Shown: piece after piece, positions 25,312 to 34,981 of the stretch
Numbering within the stretch: the stretch's first letter is position 1
Layout of the letters: every line of letters starts with the position of its first letter
Source: Rhynchonema sp. JSB1_4
Lineage: Eukaryota > Nematoda > Chromadorea > Monhysterida > Xyalidae
Assembly: GCA_030248065.1 (NCBI GenBank)
Contig: JASAMV010005446.1
Span: forward strand, 35,305-99,304
DNA: 64,000 nucleotides
Direction of reading: 5' to 3'
The notes under the pieces: generated by a model
Told to the model about the DNA's origin: nothing
What the model saw: the letters and a program-made list of their open reading frames with translations, nothing else
Database searches by the model: none
Made by a program: the position numbers and the translations under genes

Positions 25312-28146
25312 ATGATCATTCCTGTTCGAATCTCGATTTTTGTGCTGTCGGTGTTTTGTACAAACGGACGCTGAAGCGGAACCAGAAAAGTGTAAGTCTA
25401 AATTTCCAAAAAATTTTTCGTTACGAGGAATGATTTAGTAAAAACGGTTAGGTGGGACTCCAGTAAGAACGTATTGATTTCATGTTCTCGAAAACGAATT
25501 TGCCAGTAAAGAAGTTTTTTTATAAAATGTTACTCTTTTAATTTAAAATGCCACTAAAATTATTGCACAATATAAAATATTCATGATTTATTTATCACAT
25601 TGCCTCTAAATCCTGCACACACATAAAACAGTAAACCACCCGAAGGTCTCTGAAGTTCGTTGAAAACAATGTACATCTCCTGGTCTCGAGGTGAAACTTA
25701 AACCCGTGTGTCTTTGGAATTTCTATTTGCACATACAGGTGTCTAAACGCGTGGAAAGATGAAAAGTGACTGGAAATGCTAATTAAGCCATGCCATCCAT
25801 AACTGACATTTTCGTGCTTTGACAACGTAAAAATTAGCTTTATGCCGGAATTACTCTTCAGACAAATCTGAATTTGGTACCACCCTCGAACGTGCTCAGC
25901 TCTACATGAACGAACTTACAGATAGTGAGTTTTGTTTTACTGTTCCTTCGCTTTGAATTAAAATTTTTCTTCAATTCATTATGTAATCGCAACGCACAAG
26001 TCAAGTAAAGGCCTTAGCTGGCATTAAACTTGATGATCGGATATAATCGGATCGACCCCGTGGCTTTCATACTTTGAGATACTACTGGATATTAAAAGAA
26101 ATCACAACTGGTGCCATCAGCGTAAAAGTTGTTCTCTTCTCAATATCGTTAATTAAAACAGTCACTTGACCAAAAGCAGAACCGATCCAATCCGATATAA
26201 TTGCGAACTTGAAATCGCCTAATGTTTAGGTCAAATAGCACGCGTTTACCGTGCTGTCAACAAGGGTCTTCCGCAGGAGATCATCTGCTACGGCGTCTTA
26301 GAGCTCGGCCAGGTAGATGCGGACTACGGACATTGAAAAAATTCTATGTCCAATGTCCGCAGTCCGCATCTTTATCCTTCCCTTTTATTCTGGTCGCCAA
26401 CATAGTATAAAACAAAGCAAAATGTTTCAAATCAACCAGCAACAGCAGCCAAAATCAAGTAAACACGCGCATGTTTCGAGCCACACGAAAACCCTTGTGA
26501 CTTGTTGGTTATCCATCCACGACGATGACAAATGCACCAAAAAAAAACCAATAAAACAACCACGTACGCAGCTGTGCTCGTCATTCAAAAAATTCACACA
26601 ACCAAACCATACGCAACCACGTCCATCCTGTTTTCAATTGCGTTCCAACATTGTATCCGCATGTTCCGCATCTACCTGGCTGCACTTGCGGACTGCGGAC
26701 TGCGGACAATCGAAACATTTCTTTGATTGTGTTTGCTAGTAAGCATACAACTACAGGGTTGTAAATATACATAGTATAAAGGCAAACTGCGATAACACGC
26801 TGGTGCACTAGAAAAACGAAAAGAAAGAGAAATCCTCGTGCACCGCGTTGTATTCCACAACGTGTAACGTTTCCCAAATCAGCAGCCACGTACGAATGTT
26901 TCACTAATCTAGCACTTTCAAAATCGGGCTCGTGTTGGCGTAAGTGTTACTTTACAAACTTCAACGCCGTGCATAATACTGTGTTGTCTTCTGCTGCTGC
27001 CTGAAACATCCATGTAATATCTGCCAACTCACAATAATCAACAGCCAACACACACACACACACAACTGACGGCTGCCACGCATCACACACAGCAAACACA
27101 GAATAAGGACACACACGTTAGAATGTTTCATTGTATTGAATGGCAGGCAACAGGGTAGGATTTCACGTTGCAATATATTCACAACCCTGCAGTTGTATAT
27201 CGCACTAGCAAACACAGTCAAAAATATTTCGATTGTCCGCAGTCCGCAGTCCGCAAGTGCGGCCAGGTATAGTCTGTTGATTATATTTCGACATAGTGTA
27301 TAAGCCCCATTCAGCGATGTTTGGAGCGGGCTGGGTCGACGCCATTCTAAATGAATGTTTCAGGCATTGCCAACTCATTCGCAGAGCCATTGAACATTGT
27401 TGGTGTTGTGCGATGACAGGCCACGTGTTTTTGCGCCACGCGGCAAGCAATGCTCAATCGGTCTTTGCCTGAATTAGCAATGCTTGAAACATTCATTTAG
27501 AATGGCGTCGACCCAGCGCTCCAAACATCGCTGAATGGGGCTTATACACTATGTCGAAATATAATCAACAGACTATAGATGCGGACTGCGGACTGCGGAC
27601 ATTGGGACATAGTCTTTTTTCAATGTACGCAGTCCGCAGTCTGCATTACCTGGCCGCGCCCTTACTGGCGCACAAGATTCCGCTTATTTACCGTTCTACG
27701 CGTTAGTTACATACGAGATCTCCCAATTTGGTGTCATGCTGGTTTTATAACGTCCAATAACCTCGGCTTACTCTCTCTTTTAAGTCGGACCGCTCGCCCT
27801 CATCGTCATCGGAGCGCCGACATTCGGTTACGGTGCGCCCACATCATCTGCGGCCAAGAAAAAGTCACTAAAGAAAAAAGCAAGACTGGACATCCAACAA
27901 AGACTTAATCAACTAATCGATCCCGATATACAGAATCGTGCTGTCCTGCACTTCGGCCGCCAATCGTTTGTAGCGTCAAATCCGTGTCGTGTCACAATCG
28001 CAGACATTCGCAGCTACTTCGAAGAGTTGGAGAGAAATCACACGATTACAACCACCCAGGCACGCGCTTTGTCGGCCGCTTTAGCACCCAGATCTACGCT
28101 TCTGCGCGATTGGAAGGTCTTATTACGGAAGGTTACTAAGTTTTAA
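25312..28146 (+). CDS. Unrecognised gene split by an intron-like element
   Basis: No family is recognised. Exons 25312-25357, 25862-25924, 26230-26312, about 27632-27747 and 27785-28146 join in phase. The start has a hydrophobic stretch (IPVRISIFVLSVF) that could be a signal peptide or anchor. Later parts read ELTDSQIARVYRAVNKGLPQ, SAYLPFYALVTYEISQF, GPLALIVIGAPTFGYGAP, a Lys-rich linker and a C-terminus ending LLRDWKVLLRKVTKF. The third and fourth exons were one exon before a 1.34-kb element landed between 26310 and 27652: joining the flanks at the shared GGCC gives an uninterrupted frame. With the element's GTAGAT donor at 26313 and CGCAG acceptor near 27631 the frame is kept with six extra residues. 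The start and exon 1 donor are tentative. Confidence 0.6.
27047..27064. repeat. (CA)n microsatellite
   Basis: A short run of CA dinucleotides inside element D. Confidence 0.7.
27268..27577. mobile_element. Foldback family B, copy 2, nested in element D
   Basis: Ends are TATAGTCTG and CAGACTATA. The flanks GGCCAGGTA and TAGATGCGG rejoin at a single TA to give GGCCAGGTAGATGCGG, which is exactly the uninterrupted sequence at 26307-26322. The element is therefore TAGTCTG...CAGACTA with a TA duplication. Confidence 0.88.
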
Positions 28147-28164
28147 TGTGTAACGTACGTATTT

Positions 28165-28745
28165 TACCACAAGAAAGAAAAATGCCCCAAGGGGCATAAA
28201 AGAAATATGGTTCCCTGGCTGACTGGCATAAAAGAACGATACTAGCTTGCACCACTTTGTTGATGTTTCATGAGGCACTGGAATAAACGTAAGTGTGTTC
28301 TGAGCTGTTTGATGCCGAACAGTAGATATTGAACCATATTCCCGGCGCGTGCTGTTTTGCCACCAGAGACACAGGGCATGGAGATATTGAAAGAGTGCAA
28401 TATTCTCTTTACTCCTCTCCTTGTTGAATCATCGTGCTTAACCGAAGATTGCACAGTTACCGTCGTGAGGTTGAAAAGAAGAAACAGTTGCCTAAATATG
28501 TAGGTTTTCACGAAAGTTTCGATATCGGCTGGGTGTTGGTTCAAAAGAGTTCGCGCCGGGAATATGGTTCAATATCTACTGTTCGGCATCAAACAGCTCA
28601 GAACACACTTACGTTTATTCCAGTGCCTCATGAAACATCAACAAAGTGGTGCAAGCTAGTATCGTTCTTTTATGCCAGTCAGCCAGGGAACCATATTTCT
28701 TTTATGCCCCTTGGGGCATTTTTCTTTCTTGTATCGTTCTTTTAT
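28165..28745. mobile_element. Family P long palindrome
   Basis: Left arm about 28165-28350 and right arm about 28548-28745 are inverted copies (for example CCCCAAGGGGCATAAAAGAA against TTCTTTTATGCCCCTTGGGG), with a spacer of about 200 bp. A related remnant sits in the ABCA intron at 14400-14640. No coding capacity is seen. Confidence 0.75.
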
Positions 28746-29052
28746 ATCGCGCAAGCGCCAAACAGGGGACCCGAATAAATCAGGCACAGAAAGTTTTCAG
28801 TTCCGGCAACCAATGGTTCTAACTAAGAAAATGTCGACCATCAGACTTTTCTCAAGTTATCAACGCACATGAGGTGTGGGGTTAGTTTAAAGCGGCCCCG
28901 CCGCTATTGTTTTTTTGGTTTTCGACCTCGGTTTTTCCACTTATATCCTTTGTTGGCATCGAGATCAAGAACATTAGTTTTGACGAACTTCACCAAAATA
29001 GCGGTTACCCACCGAAAGTCAAGTTATTTATTTTTTTCAATTTACCCCCAGG
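28746..29052. other. Intergenic spacer
   Basis: No gene or clear repeat is recognised between the family P palindrome and the next MITE. Confidence 0.4.
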
Positions 29053-29054
29053 TA

Positions 29055-29328
29055 TTGGTCGCACAATGACTTTATAAGAATTGGTCAAATTTTTTTCCTG
29101 AATCGTAAAGAGGGAAAGTGACGGGGCAATGACGTTGCGTTGCGTGATCGCACACAAAACATGTAGTAAAGAGAATGTTTCAGACCTGCGGCAACGTGGT
29201 TGATCTGCTAGATTATTTTCAGCTGAAAATGTTTTGTGAGAATCACAAATAGCACAGTGGTTAAGAGTGACTGAACGTGAAAATCAGGATTGATTTGATG
29301 AATTCTTATATAGTCATTGTGCGACCAA
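29055..29328. mobile_element. MITE family A, copy 3
   Basis: A 274-bp copy with TTGGTCGCACAATGAC ends and TA at 29053-29054 and 29329-29330. It is nearly identical to the copy in the ABCA exon, including the shared CGTAAAGAGGGAAAGTGACG stretch. Confidence 0.88.
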
Positions 29329-29348
29329 TATGTATTTGACACCCTAGG

Positions 29349-29661
29349 TATAGTCTGTTGATTATATTTCGACATAGTGTATAAGCCCCATTCAGCGATG
29401 TTTGGAGCGGGTTGGGTCGACGCCATTCTAAATGAATGTTTCAAGCATTGCTAATTCAGGCAAAAGACCGATTGAACATTGCTTGCCGCGTGGCGCAAAA
29501 ACACGTGCCCTGTCATCGCACAACACCAACAATGTTCAATGGCTCTGCGAATGAGTTGGCAATGCCTGAAACATTCATTTAGAATGGCGTCGACCCAGCC
29601 CGCTCCAAACATCGCTGAATGGGGCTTATACACTATGTCGATATATAATCAACAGACTATA
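29349..29661. mobile_element. Foldback family B, copy 3
   Basis: An intact copy of about 313 bp with TATAGTCTGTTGATTATATT ends, 18 bp after MITE A copy 3. The arms carry GTTTGGAGCGGGTTGGGTCG and its inverse. Apparent open frames on both strands are mirror images caused by the palindrome, not genes. Confidence 0.85.
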
Positions 29662-30430
29662 CCATCATTTATAGCGCACTGATTGCGCATCGTCTCAGAG
29701 AATGGCACTTGTTGGTTTAGTACCAAGCAAAGCTGTGCAATGAACTTCCATGCCCCCTGTCCCTCCAGCTTCAGCAATGAAATAAGTGTCAAACATCAGT
29801 CTCCAGATTGCTTTGGTGTTGGCCGCCGCATCTGATCTTGGATTCAATGTTACGTAAAAACCACTATTTAACTTTCCCACGAAAGTCAAATTATAAATGC
29901 GGAAAAAGCTTCGAATGTTAGAGAGCAACAGCAATTTTAATTAAGAAGTTGATATCTTGTGGGTATTTTATCATGAATGACATCACAGCGCATAACCTGC
30001 GAACCGCACCCGTGCTTAATAATTAATCTCAAATAAAAACACGAAAAAAATGAAAAATGTTACCCAGAATTCATTAAAAGTTAGTAAAAACACAACAAAG
30101 TTCGCTGCGCGCGTGAAAGATTGAACCGCGACCTTTCGTCTTCAGTGATGCGCGTTAGACCGTTCGGACATAACTGCTTCGCCACTTTCCTTCACAAGCG
30201 TTACTACATAACTACGCGTGCATTGCTGTCTTGCCTATTGTGCTTGCTGGCTGTGTGTGTGTGTGTGTGCTGGCTGCCTGCCTGTGTGTGTGTGCTGGCT
30301 GGCTGGCTGTGTGTTGTGGGTAATAAATACATTGTGCGCTTTATGAATCAGGCAACTACGTGGCGTGCACTAATGCATTGTTGTGTGTGTCTGAGCGCCC
30401 ATTATGGCTCTTTTTGAGCTGAAAAACATT
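29662..30430. other. Intergenic with TG/CTGG simple repeats
   Basis: No exon is recognised. 30241-30315 is a (TG)n and (CTGG)n simple-sequence tract. Confidence 0.5.
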
Positions 30431-31042
30431 TAAAGCGGGGGTCCAGGCAGTGGGGGCACTGCGCCAAATTTGTTCAACTTTTCACAGGTTATAGTCGACA
30501 TTGATCCCAACACAATTCAATTTACAGAACTTAAATTGAAGCAGTATCGACCGAGAACAGCGTCGTCAAAGGTACTAACTCGGGAACAAAATAAATTTCG
30601 GACCAGCTGCCTAAAAATGACATTTATAGCGTGTGAAGATACGTCACCAATCTCTTTTTATTCGCTGGGTTACGGTAGTTTCAGAACTGCACTGAGTAAA
30701 AAAATGTTTCACACGTGCCAACTCACCATCAGTAGATAAGCGCACCAACAGTTGGGGAACAAAACGCTTGATGACCACGCTGGTTTGGGCTGTGCTACCG
30801 TAACCCACCGAATAAAAAGAGATTGCTGCCCTATCTTTACACGTTATGAATGTCGTTTTTGGGCAGCTGGTCCGGAATATTTTATACTCCTGGGTTGGTA
30901 CCTTTGCCGATATCGTTCTCGGTCGATACTGAGGCTACCGATTTCATATAAACTGCATTATATTCACATGAATTGCGACAAACGGATCTGAAATTTTCAG
31001 CAAGTTTGGTGACCGGACCTTACTGCCTGGACTCCCGCTTTA
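30431..31042. mobile_element. Family F element, copy 1
   Basis: Ends are TAAAGCGGGGGTCCAGGCAG and the inverse CTGCCTGGACTCCCGCTTTA. Internal inverted segments include TTCGCTGGGTTACGGTAG and its complement. A second copy in the opposite orientation is at 53471-54092. Copies this similar suggest fairly recent movement. No transposase frame is present. Confidence 0.8.
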
Positions 31043-31080
31043 ACCAATTGGAATTAATATATTCTTGACGTAACAACGAT

Positions 31081-33551
31081 TAAAGGGGGCCTTTCGCATT
31101 TCAAACCGCCGTCAAACTTTGCACGCATTTGAATATTGTTCAGGGCGTTATTAAACTCTCACGCACCAAGAACCCAATCTGCAGCATGCGATCAGGATTG
31201 GCACTTCAAGAGGAACATCCGGGAACAAAGTGCGCCGCGGACCAGCCCAATTTATACCTGCGCATTCAGGCAAACTGCTTGATCAAAAAGGTGTCAATTC
31301 GAATGAATGTTTCGCATGAAACGTGCAACACCACTAACTATGGAATTTCGCTTTTCTTTAGGGCGCTTTCACAATCAAACCGTTTTTCCGTTAAACCGTT
31401 AAACCGTTTTTCCGTTCAACGGTTTTGGCTTTCACAATCACACGTCACCGTTTTTCCGTTAAACCGTTAAACCGTTTTTTCGGTAAACCGTTTTTCCGGT
31501 GAACGGGCGTTGCTTTCACAATCAAACCGTTTTTCCGTTAAACCGTTTTTAGCTAATTGCTTTTCCGTTAAACCGTTGCGCAAAAAACGGTTTACCGGGA
31601 AAAGTCAATTAGAACCCGGTTCTAATTTTTTGACCGTTTTAGCTCATTTGCGCATGCGTTTGCTTCCAAAACTCACCCAAAAGCATGTGGTACACTAACA
31701 ATACTCATCTTTCATTGGTTTTCGAATGTGACAAAGCTGTATGCGTGGTCCGTTTCGATCATGTTTGCTTGTATTTGTAGATACAACACCAAAAGCGAAA
31801 ATTTATATGTACAGTTCTGTTTTTCTTTACTGTGTTTACAAACACTGACCGAACAATAATGAAATCAGACGCGCACCTCAAATTCAGATGGGTTTGGTGC
31901 TTACGATTTTTGTTTGTGTTTCGTTGCGTTAAAGTTTCGAACGGCAGGCGGTACATTGATGTTTTGTCCTTTTATTTTATGTCGATGATTTAGTTGAATG
32001 GCTTTGATGAAAAGAGGAACAAACGATTTGGATTGAACATAAGAGCTGGAAAAAACTTTTGCAGATGAAAGTCGCAACTGCGGGTAACGGCCAAGCAAGT
32101 AGGTACAGGATATGTGGAAACATTATCATGTCAGCTCATCACGAAAATGTGGAACATAAGAGCTGGATACGAATCGAACATCTTAATATTATTGGTGGTT
32201 TTTCTGCTTGCCTCTATCTCTTAGGTATGTTCATGTGAGAATGGTTTTTGCTCTTCCCGAGCTCTCATGTTATGTTTTGGATGTTATTCCTCCTCTCAAG
32301 CTGGGATGTTCTTTTTGCTCTTTTCTGACTCTATGTTCATGTTAGGATGCTTTCCTTCTGGTAGCCGTCGAAAACCCCGAAAAAAACCGAAAACGAAAAA
32401 TCCCGAAAAAGGTCCGAAAAATAAAAAATGTCATGGATAAAAAATTCTTGTTGCAGGTGGGTAGTCATGTCGCTCGTGACCCACGAGTGAATGAAACGTC
32501 ACCCTACAGTTGTAAAATTGGCTTCGGAATAGACTTGAATATAGGCTTGGGCTTATGCTTGTTCATAGGCTTAGGCTGCAAATGTACAGCTGCTCAGGCT
32601 TTCATTCAGGATTAGGCCTAGGCTTAGGCTTCCAGCCAGGAAGACCGGTCCATTTGAAGAAAACTTGCACAAAATCTCTGCTGAGGTATTTCATCCAGGG
32701 CTTGGCTTAAGCTTACTGCCAGCCAGGAAGACCTGGCCACATGAAGGCAACATCCACAAAAGTTCAAAAGAATAGGCCCTGGTTCGGGGCTGGCTTAGGC
32801 TGCCAGCCAGGAAGACATAACCAAGCGAGAATTACCTGAACATGACGCGTCCCAACGCACGTTCTTACGTTCCATATTAAAAGTTTCAAGTAAAATATTA
32901 TCAGGTAAATATATTCAAGGGACCACAGCCTTTGTCCTGAAACATGCAAAACAACGGTTTAACGGAAAACCGGAAAACGGTTGATTGTGAAAGCACCATT
33001 TGAGACAACCCACCGGAAAAACGGTTTAACGGAAAAACGGTATAATTGCTAACGGTTTAACGGAAAAACGGTTTGATTGTGAAAGCAACCACCGGTTTAC
33101 CGGAAAAACGGTTTACCGGAAAACGGTTTGACGGAAAAACGGTTTAACGGTTTAACGGAAAAACGGTTGATTGTGAAAGCGGCCTTATATTTCGAATTTC
33201 AACGAATTGTTCCAGCGCGACAAGCAGACCTTGAAACATTTAGCAGCCACGCACCTTGAACAATTCGTTGCAATTCGAAATAAAAAGAAAAGCGAAATTC
33301 TATAGTGAGGCAGGGGCAAATATCGTGCGAAACATTCTGCGCCTTGACCGCCCTTGTCATCAGGCGAGTTGCCTGCATGCGCAGGTAGAAATTGGGCTGG
33401 TCCATATTTGATTTTGTTCGCGGATGAAGGGCATCTCCTGGCCGCATGCTGAACGTTAGACCTCCGGTGTGTTTGACTGTTATGACGCATTGACCGCTGT
33501 CTAAACACATGCGAAGTTTGAAGGGGGTTGAAATACGAAAGGCCCCCTTTA
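31081..33551. mobile_element. Family H foldback interrupted by element 2
   Basis: Outer arms of about 280 bp (31081-31360 and 33185-33551) are inverted copies starting AAAGGGGGCCTTTCG. Removing 31361-33184 and one TTA rejoins TTTCTTTATATTTCGAATTT, matching the other arm's uninterrupted sequence, so H was present before element 2 landed. Confidence 0.8.
31361..33184. mobile_element. TIR element 2, AAACCGTTTTTCCG motif arrays
   Basis: The ends are GGGCGCTTTCACAATCAAAC and inverse GATTGTGAAAGCGGCC, flanked by TTA (31358-31360, 33185-33187). Arrays of AAACCGTTTTTCCGTT fill both sides and the internal CTTTCACAATCA motif recurs. Near 31606 it has TTAGAACCCGGTTCTAA, the counterpart of the palindrome in element 1. 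The centre (about 31640-32950) is unique sequence with no recognised gene; 32370-32430 has short CCGAAAA repeats. Confidence 0.82.
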
Positions 33552-33613
33552 AAAACACATTCAACCGCAGATTTTTGGCTTTAGAACCATACTTTCTGTA
33601 CAAAAAGTCTAAG

Positions 33614-34180
33614 TCATGGTCTGGAACCGTTCATACTAACAGTTACGAACTCGGCGATAGCACCATCGTGTTTCTCGAGTACCAAAAACCACATAAACAA
33701 CTTTAGTAGTTCTGGTAACCCAACTTTTCGGCGAAATTTTACTTCGGGGAGCACTCTTTCCATACAAAAAGGAGCGGTCATGGTCTGGGACCGGTCTCAG
33801 ACATGGAGTTGCGAAGTCGGTAATAGCACCACTGTATTTCTCGAGTACGAAAACCACATAAACAACTTTAATAGTCCTGGTAACCCAACTTTTCGGCGAA
33901 ATTTTACTTCGGGAAGCACTCTTTCCATACAAAAAGGCGGGGTCATGGTCTGGGACCGGTCTCAGACATAGAGTTACGAAGTCAGTAATAGCACTACCGT
34001 GTTTCTCGAGTACGAAAATCACATAAACAACTTTAATAGTTCTGGTAACCCAACTTTTCGGCGAAGTTTTACTTTGGGAAGCGCTCTTTCCATACAAAAA
34101 GGCGGGGTCATGGTCTGGGACCGGTCTCAGACATAGAGTTACGAAGTCGGCAATAGCACCATCGTGTTTCTCGCGCGCAA
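33614..34180. repeat. 165-bp tandem satellite
   Basis: CATGGTCTGG recurs at 33614, 33779, 33944 and 34109, an exact 165-bp period, and the monomers are very similar. The period is a multiple of three, so the minus strand stays open across the array (repeated SPKSWVTRT); this is a property of the period and not good evidence for a gene. Confidence 0.9.
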
Positions 34181-34981
34181 AAACCCTATATGCGATATTA
34201 ACATTTCTGGTGTTCAGTAACGTCTGGGCCCTGACTAGTCTTTTGTGGAAATAAGGGAAAGAACGTTTTTACAAAAATGACAATTGTATCTTGCCCGCAA
34301 ACGCGCGTGCGGACATGCATCGGGATGAAATTTCATGTGACCATTTTGGGGCACTGTATATACATTGTGTGCAAGTTTGAGCTCATTCGGTTGAGTATTG
34401 TTGAATTAGCGTACGATTAAAGTTTTCAGAAAGCGCACTATAGGGAATGAACCATATGTCGCTTAGCATTACCATGCTAGCTCCGATATATGTAAAGCAC
34501 AGTTAAGTTTCAGTAAACAATAACATTATAATGGAATAGCGCTCACAACTGAAGTAGAATGATTGGCAGATTTTTGAATAACAGAATTGACACGACTGTC
34601 CAACAAAATATGTTTCTTGAATTGCGAATAAGGTAGATTGACAATATCACAATATCAAATGTTTTTGCTTGGGTCAAAGCATGACAACGCGAACGAGGGG
34701 ATGCGAACGGGGGGCGGGCGAGTGAGCGTAGTGAGCTGCGTACCGCGGCTCACCACGCTCGTGGGTCTCGAAATGCAAAAAAATGCAATAATTTCGCAAA
34801 AGCTGCTCATTTTTTGGGCTATTCGGCTCAAAAAAATCGGCCGCACATGCGCTCAGCGACTCTACAATTGAATGTTGTTATCTTGTCTTCATTTTATGAA
34901 AAAATGGCTGCAAACAAACGCGGTCAACATTCCATTGTAGAGTCACTTTAAGGATAGGTCAGAATCCAACACTACACTACT
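34181..34981. other. Intergenic, upstream of the Lon-like gene
   Basis: No exon is recognised. An open frame at 34638-34871 has no domain. If the Lon-like gene had an AAA+ module it should lie in or beyond this stretch, and I do not see Walker motifs here. Confidence 0.4.

Larger units (their letters stand above)
26311..27651. mobile_element. Composite inverted-repeat element D, intron-like
   Basis: The element starts AGGTAGATGCGGAC and ends in the inverted GTCTGCATTACCT type sequence, flanked by GGCC at 26307-26310 and 27652-27655. Both arms (about 26311-26371 and 27577-27651) are themselves palindromic around a CATTG...CAATG core. Inside lie a second pair of inverted arms (about 26665-26765 and 27172-27265, with GCGGACTGCGGACTGCGGAC), a decayed family I sequence near 26800-26945, and a family B foldback at 27268-27577. 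The GT near its left end and the AG near its right end coincide with usable splice sites. Confidence 0.7.

Noticed and set aside
29451..29682. Overlapping frames of 60-67 codons on both strands in family B copies
   Set aside because: They are mirror images produced by the palindromic arms and occur in every copy with disrupted starts.
31129..31360. Coding frame in the H left arm (and its mirror at 33199-33500)
   Set aside because: Both are the two arms of one foldback; similarity between them explains the matching translations without a gene.
33636..34097. A 153-codon minus-strand frame with repeated SPKSWVTRT units as a repeat-protein gene
   Set aside because: It coincides exactly with the 165-bp satellite; a period divisible by three keeps the frame open without selection.
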